Shown: positions 8,089 through 15,125 of the stretch, piece by piece
Layout of the letters: every line of letters starts with the position of its first letter
Position numbering within the stretch: the stretch's first letter is position 1
Assembly (NCBI GenBank): GCA_964474655.1
Contig: CAYYTU010000050.1
Coordinates: 1-21,388 of the forward strand
Source: CAYYTU01 sp964474655
GTDB taxonomy: Bacteria > Chloroflexota > Anaerolineae > B4-G1
DNA: 21,388 nt
Direction: 5' to 3'
Notes under the pieces: model-generated
The model's input: the letters and a program-made list of their open reading frames with translations, nothing else
What the model was told of the DNA's origin: nothing
Databases searched by the model: none
Position numbers and translations under genes: made by a program

Positions 8089-8610
8089 TCACTGTGCCAG
8101 TTCTGATAGGGAGCGAAGGCGCGATGATTGATGGTGGCAGATGGCGACCGCCAGCGCGTCGGCGGCATCATCGGGCCGGGGGATCTCGTCCAGGTTCAGC
8201 AGAAGGCGCATCATCTCCTGCATCTGGCCCTTATCCGCGTTCCCATAGCCGGTAACGGCCTGTTTGATCGCCAGCGGGGTATATTCCGCCACCTCCAGCC
8301 CGGCGTCGGCCAGCGCCAGCAGCGTTACCCCCCGCGCTTGGCCCACGCTCATCGCCGTGCGTACATTCTTGCTGAAGAAAAGTTCCTCCACGGCTGCTTC
8401 CGTCGGCTGCCATTCCTCTGCCAGGGCCTTTATTTCCCGATAGATGATCTGCAAGCGGGTCGCGGCGGGTTGATCGGCCTCGGTTCTGATCACGCCGGAC
8501 GTGAGGGCCTTCAGGTTTCTGCCCTTCTCTTCGACGACGCCGTAGCCGGTGGTAGCTGTGCCAGGGTCGATGCCAAGAATGCGTCTTATCCCATCGTCAT
8601 CTGTGGGCAC
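8089..8610 (-). CDS. ruvC: Crossover junction endodeoxyribonuclease RuvC
   Basis: 173 aa from GTG at 8610, which is preceded by AGGGAGAG. An in-frame TTG at 8640 is possible but would overlap yebC by 26 bp. RuvC dimers resolve Holliday junctions by paired nicks. With the GTG start, the acidic catalytic residues are D15 (LGIDPGTATTGYG), E75 (AAVEELFF), and D148/D151 (PDDAADALAVAICH), matching the RNase H-like fold. SVGQARGV is the family helix motif. Start and end are tightly packed between yebC (5 bp gap) and ruvA (4 bp gap), indicating one operon. Confidence 0.95.
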   Translation of the reverse strand: MPTDDDGIRRILGIDPGTATTGYGVVEEKGRNLKALTSGVIRTEADQPAATRLQIIYREIKALAEEWQPTEAAVEELFFSKNVRTAMSVGQARGVTLLALADAGLEVAEYTPLAIKQAVTGYGNADKGQMQEMMRLLLNLDEIPRPDDAADALAVAICHHQSSRLRSLSELAQ

Positions 8611-8614
8611 GGTG

Positions 8615-9373
8615 TTATAGCTCTCCCTCGTATTGCTCAATGACCTCGTTGGTGATCTCCAGGTTGGAGTAAACCTCTTGGACGTCGTCCAAGTCCTCCA
8701 GCGCGTCGATGAGGCGCATCACGCGGAGCGTCTCCTGGGTGTCCAGCTTCATAGTGGTCCCCTTGGGCACCATCGTCAGACGCGCATTCTTGGAGGGAAT
8801 ATCGGCGTCCTCCAGGGCCTTTTGTACAGCTTCGAGATCCTTGGGGCTGGCGTATATCTCGATCAGATCATCGTTGAACTCGACCTCCTCGGCGCCGGCC
8901 TCCACCGCCGCCTCGAAGATGGTCATCTCATCTGCGCCGTCAGGAGCCAGCGTGATGTACCCCTTACGTTCGAACTGCCACGCTACGCCGCCAGCTTCCG
9001 CCATCGAGCCGCCCCGGTCGTTGAGGGTGCTGCGCAAGTCAGACACAGTGCGATTTATGTTATCCGTCACTGTATGGATCAGCAAGGCGATGCCGTTAGG
9101 GGCGTACCCTTCGTAAACGATCTCTTCAAGGTCTACGCCTTCGAGCTCGCCAGTGCCGCGTTTGATGGCCCGTTCGATGTTCTCCTTGGGCATGTTCGCG
9201 TCTTGCGCCCTCTCAATCGCCAGGCGCAGGTTGAAGTTGAACTCCGGGTCACCGCCGCCCTCGCGCGCTGCCACCGTGATTTCACGGACCAGCTTGGTGA
9301 ACAACTTGGCTCGACGAGCGTCCTCCTTGGCCTTAGTATGTTTGATATTTGCCCAATGGCTGTGTCCTGCCAT
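8615..9373 (-). CDS. yebC: YebC/PmpR family protein
   Basis: 252 aa. It starts MAGHSHWANIKHTKAKEDARRAKLF..., the invariant YebC N-terminus. All three domains are present, with the ENIERAIKRGTGE and EIVYEGYAPNG motifs and the C-terminal LEDLDDVQEVYSNLEI. The family has been described as a DNA-binding regulator and, more recently, as a factor easing ribosome stalling at proline-rich stretches; which applies here is unknown. GGAGGAGG lies 7 nt before the ATG. First gene of yebC-ruvC-ruvA, a common bacterial order. A Pro-rich protein (the LCP linker) shares its upstream promoter element. Confidence 0.95.
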   Translation of the reverse strand: MAGHSHWANIKHTKAKEDARRAKLFTKLVREITVAAREGGGDPEFNFNLRLAIERAQDANMPKENIERAIKRGTGELEGVDLEEIVYEGYAPNGIALLIHTVTDNINRTVSDLRSTLNDRGGSMAEAGGVAWQFERKGYITLAPDGADEMTIFEAAVEAGAEEVEFNDDLIEIYASPKDLEAVQKALEDADIPSKNARLTMVPKGTTMKLDTQETLRVMRLIDALEDLDDVQEVYSNLEITNEVIEQYEGEL

Positions 9374-9424
9374 CCGTCGACCTCCTCCACTTCACAACTC
9401 GCTGAACGTCTCTTGTGCCTTGTT

Positions 9425-9453
9425 ATTGTAGTCTATCCTGTTGAGATTGACAA
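9425..9453 (-). promoter_or_regulatory. Sigma-70-type promoter of yebC-ruvC-ruvA
   Basis: Minus strand: TTGTCA (9453-9448), 17-bp spacer, TACAAT (9430-9425). The predicted start near 9418 gives a leader of about 45 nt to yebC. Confidence 0.55.
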
Positions 9454-9479
9454 TTTGCTCCCTTGATCGGGGGTTCGAA

Positions 9480-9522
9480 GCGAATCATCTGCGAAAGCGC
9501 CTTCAATGTCATAGAGTGTGCT
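9480..9522 (-). repeat. Copy B of the 43-bp promoter-upstream element
   Basis: On the minus strand it matches 88-130 at 35 of 43 positions, ungapped, all differences being transitions. It lies 26 bp upstream of the -35 box of the yebC promoter, centred near -83. Similarity may extend about 5 bp further out (ATCTG versus ATTTA). Confidence 0.6.
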
Positions 9523-9632
9523 CAGATGCGAACGAGGCAACGAAGCTGGGGTTGCTCGGTAACCGCGCCTGTAGGCAACCTAATACGTCTAGGGTGCTTT
9601 GAAACCGCTTCGTTTGCCCCTGCTCTGGTCTC

Positions 9633-9660
9633 TTGACAGAGTGAGAAAATCAATTACACT
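9633..9660 (+). promoter_or_regulatory. Sigma-70-type promoter of the DhaR-like regulator
   Basis: TTGACA (9633-9638), 16-bp spacer, TACACT (9655-9660). The predicted start near 9667 implies a leader of about 224 nt. The remainder of 9523-9632 shows no gene. Confidence 0.55.
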
Positions 9661-9762
9661 GAACAGCTGGCCCAGGCTTCTTCAGGGCCGCAAGTCTATG
9701 TGACATTCGGGATGCTCGGCCACGCTTAGCGGAAACTATCAGTTTTAAGTTAAGGGCAAGTT

Positions 9763-9863
9763 AGACTTCGGGATTTTCAGAAGTACATCATCAAACAACA
9801 TTTCGAGGCCAATCAAGGTCTGATTTGGCTTCCAAAGTCCTGAGTGGCAAACTTCCGAAGTCT
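9763..9863 (+). promoter_or_regulatory. Putative structured 5' leader of the regulator mRNA
   Basis: A perfect 9-bp inverted repeat, AGACTTCGG (9763-9771) and CCGAAGTCT (9855-9863), closes an 83-nt segment that contains an inner GCCAA/TTGGC hairpin with a bulge (about 9808-9831). It ends 27 nt before the ATG, close to the ribosome site GGTAGGGGG. No known riboswitch class is recognised. Confidence 0.35.
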
Positions 9864-9890
9864 TATCCTAACGACATTAGGTAGGGGGTT

Positions 9891-11900
9891 ATGTTACCGT
9901 CTACGTATCCGTACGATCACCAGGCATTGGAATCTGTGTGGGAGGTGTTCGTCCAGCGGGGGGTCTTCGACGCCACGTCCCTCGACCCGGCGGTGAAGCG
10001 CTCCTGGCTCACTTGCCTGGAAGCGGGTCTGGACCCTTATGCTTCGCCACAGCCGGATTGCTCTTCGTCAGAGACCCTAGAACGAAAGCGTCAAGATGCT
10101 TTCGATCTGATCGCAGTGGCGCGGCCGTTTATGGAGGATGTGTACCAATTCTCTGGCGAGTCTGATATGATCGTCTATCTCTCCGATGAGACGATGTGCG
10201 CGGTGGAATGGCTGGGCGATGAGGCGATCGCCGAGGTATTGCGCGAAAAGGGCCTCCGTGAGGGCGTGTTGTTGAGCGAGGGGCAGATCGGCACCAACGC
10301 AGCAGCGCTGGCGATCCGAGATGGTATGCCAGCCCAAGTCGTTGGGCCGGAGCATTTCTATTTGGTTTACCATCTCTTTACTGACACAGCTGCTCCTATC
10401 TACGCCACCGGAGGGCATGTGAGGGGCATGATCGGTATTGTGACGCCGGAAGAGGACAGCCATCCGCACACTTTGGGCATCGTGATGGCGGCCGCGAAAG
10501 CGATTGAGAATCAGCTCCAGGCCGATGAGAGCCTGGCGGAAGCACATCACCATCTTGCAGAGCTGAACGCGTCTCTGCATGCTATGAGCAATGGGATCAT
10601 CTTCTTAAACCCACACGGTCAGGTCACTCACATCAACGCCAGCGCCGGAGAGATATTGGGAGTCTCCCATCGGGCGGCGATGGGGCGGCCGCTTGCTTCC
10701 TTCGTCGACCTGCCGCTTGAGGTGAGAGAGGCGATGGATAATCGAGCCCCAATCACAGAGCACGAGGTGGTCTTTCAGATCGATGATCAGACGCAAACCT
10801 GTCTTATGAGTATGGATGTGCTTACGCAGGGCTCCGATCTGTTGGGCTTTATCCTGACCCTGGAACCGGTTGCCGAGGCTCGTCGTCTGGTCCACCGTAT
10901 GGTGGGCGCGAAAGCTCACTTCACCTTCGATGATATTCTCGGTGAGAGCGTCAAGATGCAGCGCGTGTTGTACTACGCCCGCACGATAGCCAAATGTAAT
11001 TCCCCGGTGCTACTCCTGGGCGAGAGCGGGACGGGAAAGGAACCGTTCGCGCAGGCGATCCACAACGAAAGCCGGTATGCCGACGGTCCTTTCATCACGC
11101 TCGATTGTGCGGCTATCCCGCGTGATTTGATGGCCGGCGATCTATTTGGCTACGCGGAGACGCATCGTGCAAAGGGCGTGGAGGGGCGACCGGGCAAGCT
11201 GGAGCTGGCCGACGGCGGCACTATCTTCTTCGATAACGTTGACAGTCTCCCCCTGAACATACAGGCCAGCCTGTTGCGCGTTCTCGATGCCAAGGAGATC
11301 GTCCGGCTGGGAGGGACGCGCGTGATACCGCTGGATGTACGCATCATCACTGCCTCCAATAACCTGGATCTGGCCGACGACGTGAAGCAGGGTCATTTCC
11401 GGGCCGATCTCTTCTACCGTCTCCACGCGATGACGCTTTCCATCCCCCCGCTACGTGAGCGGGGCAACGACATCCTGCTACTGATCGAACGATTGGTCGA
11501 TAAATTCGGTCAGCAAACGGGTAAGACGATCACCGTCTCTCCTCAATCGATGGCTATTCTCCAATCCTATCACTGGCCGGGGAACGTCCGCGAGCTGGAG
11601 AACGTGCTGGAGTGGGCCATGCATATGGTGGACGGGGCGGAGCTGCGGGTGGAGCACCTGCCCCAGGAATTGCGTCGGGCTACGTTGGGCGGAGATGACG
11701 AGGAGATGGTCTTAACCTTGCAAGAGGCCGAGCGCCAGGCCATCATTCGAGCCGGACAGGTGCTGCAAGGCAATCAGACCCGGATGGCGCAGGCGTTAGG
11801 CATCGGCCGCACGACCCTGTGGCGCAAGATGAAGGCTTATAATCTTTCCGCTGAATCATTCGCTCGCAACAATGGCAGTGATGGCCGGGGATCGAGCTAG
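9891..11900 (+). CDS. DhaR/AcoR-like GAF-PAS-AAA+-Fis regulator lacking the sigma-54 loop
   Basis: 669 aa. An N-terminal AcoR-type region (VKRSWLTCLEAGLDP) and GAF domain (about 70-210) are followed by a PAS domain (about 225-330, GIIFLNPHGQVTHINASAGEILG). The AAA+ core has Walker A GESGTGKE (377-384), sensor I ITASNN and Arg-finger FRADLFYRL (503-511). A Fis-type HTH is at about 610-650 (NQTRMAQALGIGRTTLWRKMK). Two key features are altered: the GAFTGA loop is replaced by AETHRAKG after LFGY, and Walker B reads IFFDN, with Asn449 where Glu is expected. It therefore probably does not remodel sigma-54 polymerase. E. coli DhaR, of similar architecture, activates a sigma-70 promoter of dhaKLM and is controlled by DhaK and DhaL. 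The position directly before operators, a consensus promoter and glpF-dhaK-dhaL-glpK supports the same role. Confidence 0.88.
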   Translation: MLPSTYPYDHQALESVWEVFVQRGVFDATSLDPAVKRSWLTCLEAGLDPYASPQPDCSSSETLERKRQDAFDLIAVARPFMEDVYQFSGESDMIVYLSDETMCAVEWLGDEAIAEVLREKGLREGVLLSEGQIGTNAAALAIRDGMPAQVVGPEHFYLVYHLFTDTAAPIYATGGHVRGMIGIVTPEEDSHPHTLGIVMAAAKAIENQLQADESLAEAHHHLAELNASLHAMSNGIIFLNPHGQVTHINASAGEILGVSHRAAMGRPLASFVDLPLEVREAMDNRAPITEHEVVFQIDDQTQTCLMSMDVLTQGSDLLGFILTLEPVAEARRLVHRMVGAKAHFTFDDILGESVKMQRVLYYARTIAKCNSPVLLLGESGTGKEPFAQAIHNESRYADGPFITLDCAAIPRDLMAGDLFGYAETHRAKGVEGRPGKLELADGGTIFFDNVDSLPLNIQASLLRVLDAKEIVRLGGTRVIPLDVRIITASNNLDLADDVKQGHFRADLFYRLHAMTLSIPPLRERGNDILLLIERLVDKFGQQTGKTITVSPQSMAILQSYHWPGNVRELENVLEWAMHMVDGAELRVEHLPQELRRATLGGDDEEMVLTLQEAERQAIIRAGQVLQGNQTRMAQALGIGRTTLWRKMKAYNLSAESFARNNGSDGRGSS

Positions 11901-11915
11901 CGAGCGCGTCCGCAA

Positions 11916-11932
11916 TGTTGCATAATGAAACA
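11916..11932 (+). promoter_or_regulatory. Upstream operator 1 (TGTTGCA-N3-TGAAACA)
   Basis: 17-bp inverted repeat; the left arm differs at one position from the perfect complement TGTTTCA. Centre about -93 relative to the predicted start at 12017. Same half-site sequence and spacing as operator 2. Confidence 0.6.
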
Positions 11933-11948
11933 CCGGTCTCTCCAAAAG

Positions 11949-11965
11949 TGTTCCACTATGAAACA
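11949..11965 (+). promoter_or_regulatory. Upstream operator 2 (TGTTCCA-N3-TGAAACA)
   Basis: 17-bp inverted repeat with its centre 33 bp from that of operator 1, about three DNA turns, so both lie on the same face. It ends 16 bp before the -35 box (centre about -60). Likely target of the adjacent Fis-type regulator; this is inference. Confidence 0.6.
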
Positions 11966-11981
11966 AAATCAGGTGGTCTTC

Positions 11982-12010
11982 TTGACAGATCTGGCTTGGG
12001 TCTCTATAAT
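11982..12010 (+). promoter_or_regulatory. Perfect-consensus sigma-70 promoter upstream of glpF
   Basis: TTGACA (11982-11987), exactly 17 bp, TATAAT (12005-12010). The predicted start is near 12017. No -24/-12 sigma-54 element is seen. Drives the leader RNA and, by read-through, the glycerol operon. Confidence 0.75.
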
Positions 12011-12016
12011 ATGGGC

Positions 12017-12236
12017 GTTGCTTGGATATATTCTTGGCGTGTGTTTGACGCGCAGCTGTTTCTCCTCTGGTTTGTCTCATATCTCTTGACTTGACCTTTG
12101 CCGGAATTATGCTTGAGCGAATGGAGGCAGACATAGTGTGGTACAGGGGGTCTACCATCTGGCTTGTTCTCGCTCCCGGCTTCGAGGTTCTGTGTAGTTG
12201 ACAAGCACCTTTCTATGATTGGAAAGGTGCTTTTTT
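12017..12236 (+). ncRNA. Leader RNA or stand-alone small RNA of about 220 nt
   Basis: Bounded by the consensus promoter and the intrinsic terminator, with no credible ORF. Foldable parts seen by eye: GCGTGT/ACGCGC hairpin (12037-12053), TTTGCC/GGCAGA stem (12097-12131) topped by ATT/AAT and a GC-UUGA-GC tip, TGGTA/TACCA hairpin (about 12139-12157), and pairing of the 5' TGCTTG (12019-12024) with CAAGCA (12202-12207), which is also the left arm of the terminator. The last suggests a switch between terminator and antiterminator. It could equally be a 6S-like rod RNA. No Rfam class recognised. Confidence 0.45.
12203..12236 (+). terminator. Intrinsic terminator upstream of glpF
   Basis: Perfect 11-bp stem AAGCACCTTTC / GAAAGGTGCTT (12203-12213 with 12222-12232), 8-nt loop, and a T6 run (12231-12236). 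It is 147 bp before glpF and no second good promoter is visible in between. It either ends a small RNA or acts as an attenuator. A small GC hairpin (12241-12255) follows at once. Confidence 0.85.
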
Positions 12237-12382
12237 GTTGCCTGCCGCTGGCGGGTAAGTGACTAATTACTCTCGTCTCAGTTGGTGTAAAGGAGGTGGT
12301 TTAGCGGCCCGACAAGAAGTGCTGGTAGGTTTTGTGGCTCGAAATCGGAAATCGTTAGTTCTATTAAGGAGAAAGGATTGTA

Positions 12383-13207
12383 ATGAAAAAGGATAGCTTG
12401 ACTGGAGAATTCATCGCTGAGGTGTTCGGGACCTTCATCCTGATCCTCATGGGCGATGGCGTGGTCGCAAATGTCGCGCTAGCTCCTCGACTCGCCTCGG
12501 AAGCTTACAACTGGAACACCATCGCCTGGGGATGGGGTTTCGCGGTTGTCTTCGCTGTCTACATTGTGGGTGGCGTCTCCGGCGCGCATATCAATCCGGC
12601 GGTCACCTTTGGCCTGGCTGTGAAGGGCGACTTCCCCTGGAGTAAGGTGATTCCCTTTGTTGTAGCCCAAATGATCGGTGCCTTCCTGGGCGCTCTGGGT
12701 GTCTTCCTGGTCTACATGGATGGTCTGCAAGCGGCCGGTATGCCCAACGTCTGGTGCACCGGGCCTGGTGGCTTCCCTGGCGCGCCGGCTTGGGGTGCCT
12801 CTGGCGTGGAGGCGGTTGGCACCTCCTCCTTGGCTAACAGCTTTATCGCCGAGATCTTTGGGACGGCCATGCTGCTGTGGATCGTCCTCGGTACCACCGA
12901 TATGAAGAACGTAGGCGTCACCGACTGGAACCTCCAGCCGTTTATGATCGGTATGGGCGTGGCGGCCATTGGCTTCTGCATTGGCGGCACCAGCGGCTAC
13001 TCCATTAACCCCGCCCGTGACCTCGCTCCACGCATCTTCGGCGCCATAGTAGGGACCGAAGGCCTTTTCGATGGCCTTTACTGGCTGTTGCCTCCTGTGA
13101 CTGCTCCGCTGATCGGCGGCGCGCTGGGGTGCCTGTGTTACGATTGGTTCGTCACTCCCTTCTTGCCCACTCCGGAAGAACCAGTCGCGGTTGAGGAGCG
13201 ATCATAG
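12383..13207 (+). CDS. glpF: Glycerol uptake facilitator (aquaglyceroporin)
   Basis: 274 aa, six-TM major intrinsic protein allowing diffusion of glycerol and related polyols across the cytoplasmic membrane. The first NPA box is at 71-73 (GAHINPAVTFGLA) and the second is NPARD at 209-213 (GYSINPARDLAPR). The Asp after the second NPAR is the aquaglyceroporin mark, as opposed to water-only channels. The two halves repeat: ...GEFIAEVFGTFILIL and ...NSFIAEIFGTAMLLW. Start ATG at 12383 follows AAGGAG/AAAGGA. First gene of glpF-dhaK-dhaL-glpK. A long loop rich in Gly, Pro and Ala (about 118-148) separates TM3 and TM4, slightly longer than in short aquaporins and normal for GlpF. Confidence 0.95.
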   Translation: MKKDSLTGEFIAEVFGTFILILMGDGVVANVALAPRLASEAYNWNTIAWGWGFAVVFAVYIVGGVSGAHINPAVTFGLAVKGDFPWSKVIPFVVAQMIGAFLGALGVFLVYMDGLQAAGMPNVWCTGPGGFPGAPAWGASGVEAVGTSSLANSFIAEIFGTAMLLWIVLGTTDMKNVGVTDWNLQPFMIGMGVAAIGFCIGGTSGYSINPARDLAPRIFGAIVGTEGLFDGLYWLLPPVTAPLIGGALGCLCYDWFVTPFLPTPEEPVAVEERS

Positions 13208-13257
13208 TCAGATATTGAGTTGGAATTAAGCTCCCTGTCGTAGCAATCTAGACTTGC

Positions 13258-13294
13258 ACAAGAGGGGAACGAGAGTCCTCTCCTCCCCTCTTGT
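13258..13294 (+). terminator. Hairpin between glpF and dhaK
   Basis: Perfect 11-bp stem ACAAGAGGGGA / TCCCCTCTTGT with an inner GAGA/TCTC stem; no T-run follows. More likely an mRNA-stabilising or partial-termination element setting glpF to dhaK ratios than a full stop, since dhaK follows 30 bp later with its own ribosome site. Confidence 0.5.
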
Positions 13295-13324
13295 CCTGGC
13301 TCATCAAGTGGAAGGAGCAACCCT

Positions 13325-14398
13325 ATGAAGAAACTGATTAATGACCCTGAACAAGTGGTCGTCGAACAGCTTGAGGGTATGGCCCTGGCCTACCCTGATC
13401 TGATCAAAGTTCACTTCGACCCCAACTTCGTCTACCGCGCAGACGCTCCGGTGGAGGGCAAGGTAGGGATCCTATCCGGCGGCGGCAGCGGCCACGAGCC
13501 GATGCACGGCGGCCTCGTCGGGCACGGTATGCTGGACGCGGCCTGCCCCGGCGCGGTCTTCACCTCCCCCACCCCGGACCAGATGCTTGAGGCCACCAAG
13601 ATGGTGGACAGCGGCGCTGGCGTGCTTCACATCGTCAAGAACTATACCGGCGACGTGATGAACTTCGAGATGGCAGCCGACATGGCTCGCGCCGAGGGCA
13701 TCGACGTGCTTAACATCTTGATCGACGATGACGTGGCGGTGAAGGACAGCCTTTACACCGCTGGGCGACGCGGCGTCGGCACCACGGTGCTGGCGGAGAA
13801 GATCTGCGGCGCAGCCGCCGAGAAGGGCTACAGCTTGCAGGAAGTAGCCGATCTGTGCCGCCGGATCAATATCAACGGACGCAGTATGGGTATGGCGCTT
13901 ACGCCTTGCACCGTCCCCTCAGCCGGTGAACCCACCTTCGAGCTCGAAGAGGACGAGATGGAGATCGGCATCGGTATCCACGGCGAGCCTGGTCAAGAGC
14001 GCACAGAACTCCAGTCCGCCGATGAGATCACGGAGCGATTGGCCCTTTCGATCATCGAGGATGAAGCTTACACCCGCACCGTCCGCGAGTGGGATATGGA
14101 CAAAGAAGAGTGGGTCGAGGTTGAGTTGGTCGATCCACCTCTCGAGGAAGGCGACAAGGTGCTTGCTTTCGTCAACAGCATGGGCGGCACGCCGGACATC
14201 GAGCTGCCCATCATCTACCGCAAACTGCACGAGATCTGCGAGGCGAAAGGCCTGACCATCGTTCGTAACCTGATCGGCCGTTACATCACCTCTCTGGAGA
14301 TGCAAGGCGTCTCCATCACGTTACTCAAGATGGACGATGAGATGATCGAACTGTGGGATGAGCCGGTCAAGACGCCCGGCCTTCGCTGGGGGATGTAA
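13325..14398 (+). CDS. dhaK: Dihydroxyacetone kinase subunit DhaK
   Basis: 357 aa, the usual single-domain DhaK length. DhaK binds dihydroxyacetone as a hemiaminal through an active-site His and receives phosphate from ADP-bound DhaL. Visible: LSGGGSGHEPMHGG with H57, NYTGDVMNF with D110, DDDVAV, and GIGIHGEPG with H219, corresponding to E. coli H56, D109 and H218. Start ATG follows GGAAGGAG. Next gene is dhaL, 41 bp on. In E. coli, DhaK without its partner inhibits DhaR, so it may also control the regulator encoded upstream. Confidence 0.95.
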   Translation: MKKLINDPEQVVVEQLEGMALAYPDLIKVHFDPNFVYRADAPVEGKVGILSGGGSGHEPMHGGLVGHGMLDAACPGAVFTSPTPDQMLEATKMVDSGAGVLHIVKNYTGDVMNFEMAADMARAEGIDVLNILIDDDVAVKDSLYTAGRRGVGTTVLAEKICGAAAEKGYSLQEVADLCRRININGRSMGMALTPCTVPSAGEPTFELEEDEMEIGIGIHGEPGQERTELQSADEITERLALSIIEDEAYTRTVREWDMDKEEWVEVELVDPPLEEGDKVLAFVNSMGGTPDIELPIIYRKLHEICEAKGLTIVRNLIGRYITSLEMQGVSITLLKMDDEMIELWDEPVKTPGLRWGM

Positions 14399-14439
14399 AC
14401 GTTAGGAAAAGTTAGTATAGGCAAGGAGATTAGCCCACT

Positions 14440-15084
14440 ATGCCCATCACGACCAAAGACGTCATAACCTGCCTGCACCGTATGGCAGGCGTTATTGAAG
14501 AGAATAAGAAGTACCTCACCAAACTCGATTCGGCGATTGGTGACGCTGACCACGGTATCAACATGAACCGCGGGTTTAAGTCCGTTTTGAAGAAAGTGTC
14601 ATCGGTAGAAGACAAGGATGCGGGCACGATTCTCAAGACCGCGGGGATGGCACTCGTGTCCAGTGTGGGAGGGGCTGGTGGGCCGCTCTATGGGACGGCC
14701 TTTATGCAGGCCGGTATGGCCGTGGCCGGTAAGTACGAGCTCGACCCAGAGGACATCCTATCCGCGCTCGATTCGGCCCTCGATGGCGTGGTGATGCGCG
14801 GAAAGGCCAACCTTGGCGACAAGACCATGGTTGATGCCATCACCCCGGCCGTCGAGGCGATGCGGGAGGCGCTGGAGAATGGAGCCCAGACCGTCGAGGC
14901 TCTGGACCAGGCGGCCGCCGCAGCGGAGCAAGGAATGAAAGATACCATTCCCATGCTTGCCAAGAAGGGCCGGGCCAGCTATCTGGGCGAGCGCAGCATT
15001 GGTCATCAGGACCCCGGTGCAACGTCGTCATACCTTCTGATTCAGACGATGGCCGACGTTGCTCACGATAAGAAGCAAGGTTAA
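14440..15084 (+). CDS. dhaL: Dihydroxyacetone kinase ADP-binding subunit DhaL
   Basis: 214 aa. DhaL holds a tightly bound ADP that is phosphorylated by DhaM and passes phosphate to DHA on DhaK. Asp30, Asp35 and Asp37 in KLDSAIGDADHGINM match the E. coli metal ligands exactly. SSVGGAGGPLYGTAF, LGDKTMVDA, and GERSIGHQDPGATS are family signatures. Ribosome site AAGGAG, ATG at 14440. No DhaM (PTS EIIA/HPr/EI-like) gene follows; the next gene is glpK. The phosphate donor is thus unknown from this window: DhaM encoded elsewhere, or another donor. Confidence 0.95.
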   Translation: MPITTKDVITCLHRMAGVIEENKKYLTKLDSAIGDADHGINMNRGFKSVLKKVSSVEDKDAGTILKTAGMALVSSVGGAGGPLYGTAFMQAGMAVAGKYELDPEDILSALDSALDGVVMRGKANLGDKTMVDAITPAVEAMREALENGAQTVEALDQAAAAAEQGMKDTIPMLAKKGRASYLGERSIGHQDPGATSSYLLIQTMADVAHDKKQG

Positions 15085-15125
15085 TCGAGGCGTAAGTAGT
15101 TTCAGTAACACATGAGGAGTGTAAA

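Noticed and set aside
88..9522. Composite transposon or invertible segment bounded by the inverted 43-bp elements
   Set aside because: No transposase or recombinase lies between them, and their constant distance from promoters explains them better.
12017..12236. Firm identification of the leader as 6S RNA, SRP RNA or T-box
   Set aside because: 5'-3' end pairing and the promoter-terminator bounds fit a 6S-like RNA, but the glpF context fits an attenuator equally well. No SRP (GGAAGGAAGCAGC) or T-box (AGGGTGG) motif is present.
11901..12382. Sigma-54 promoter for the glycerol operon
   Set aside because: No GG-N10-GC -24/-12 element at a sensible place, and the regulator lacks GAFTGA; a consensus sigma-70 promoter is present.
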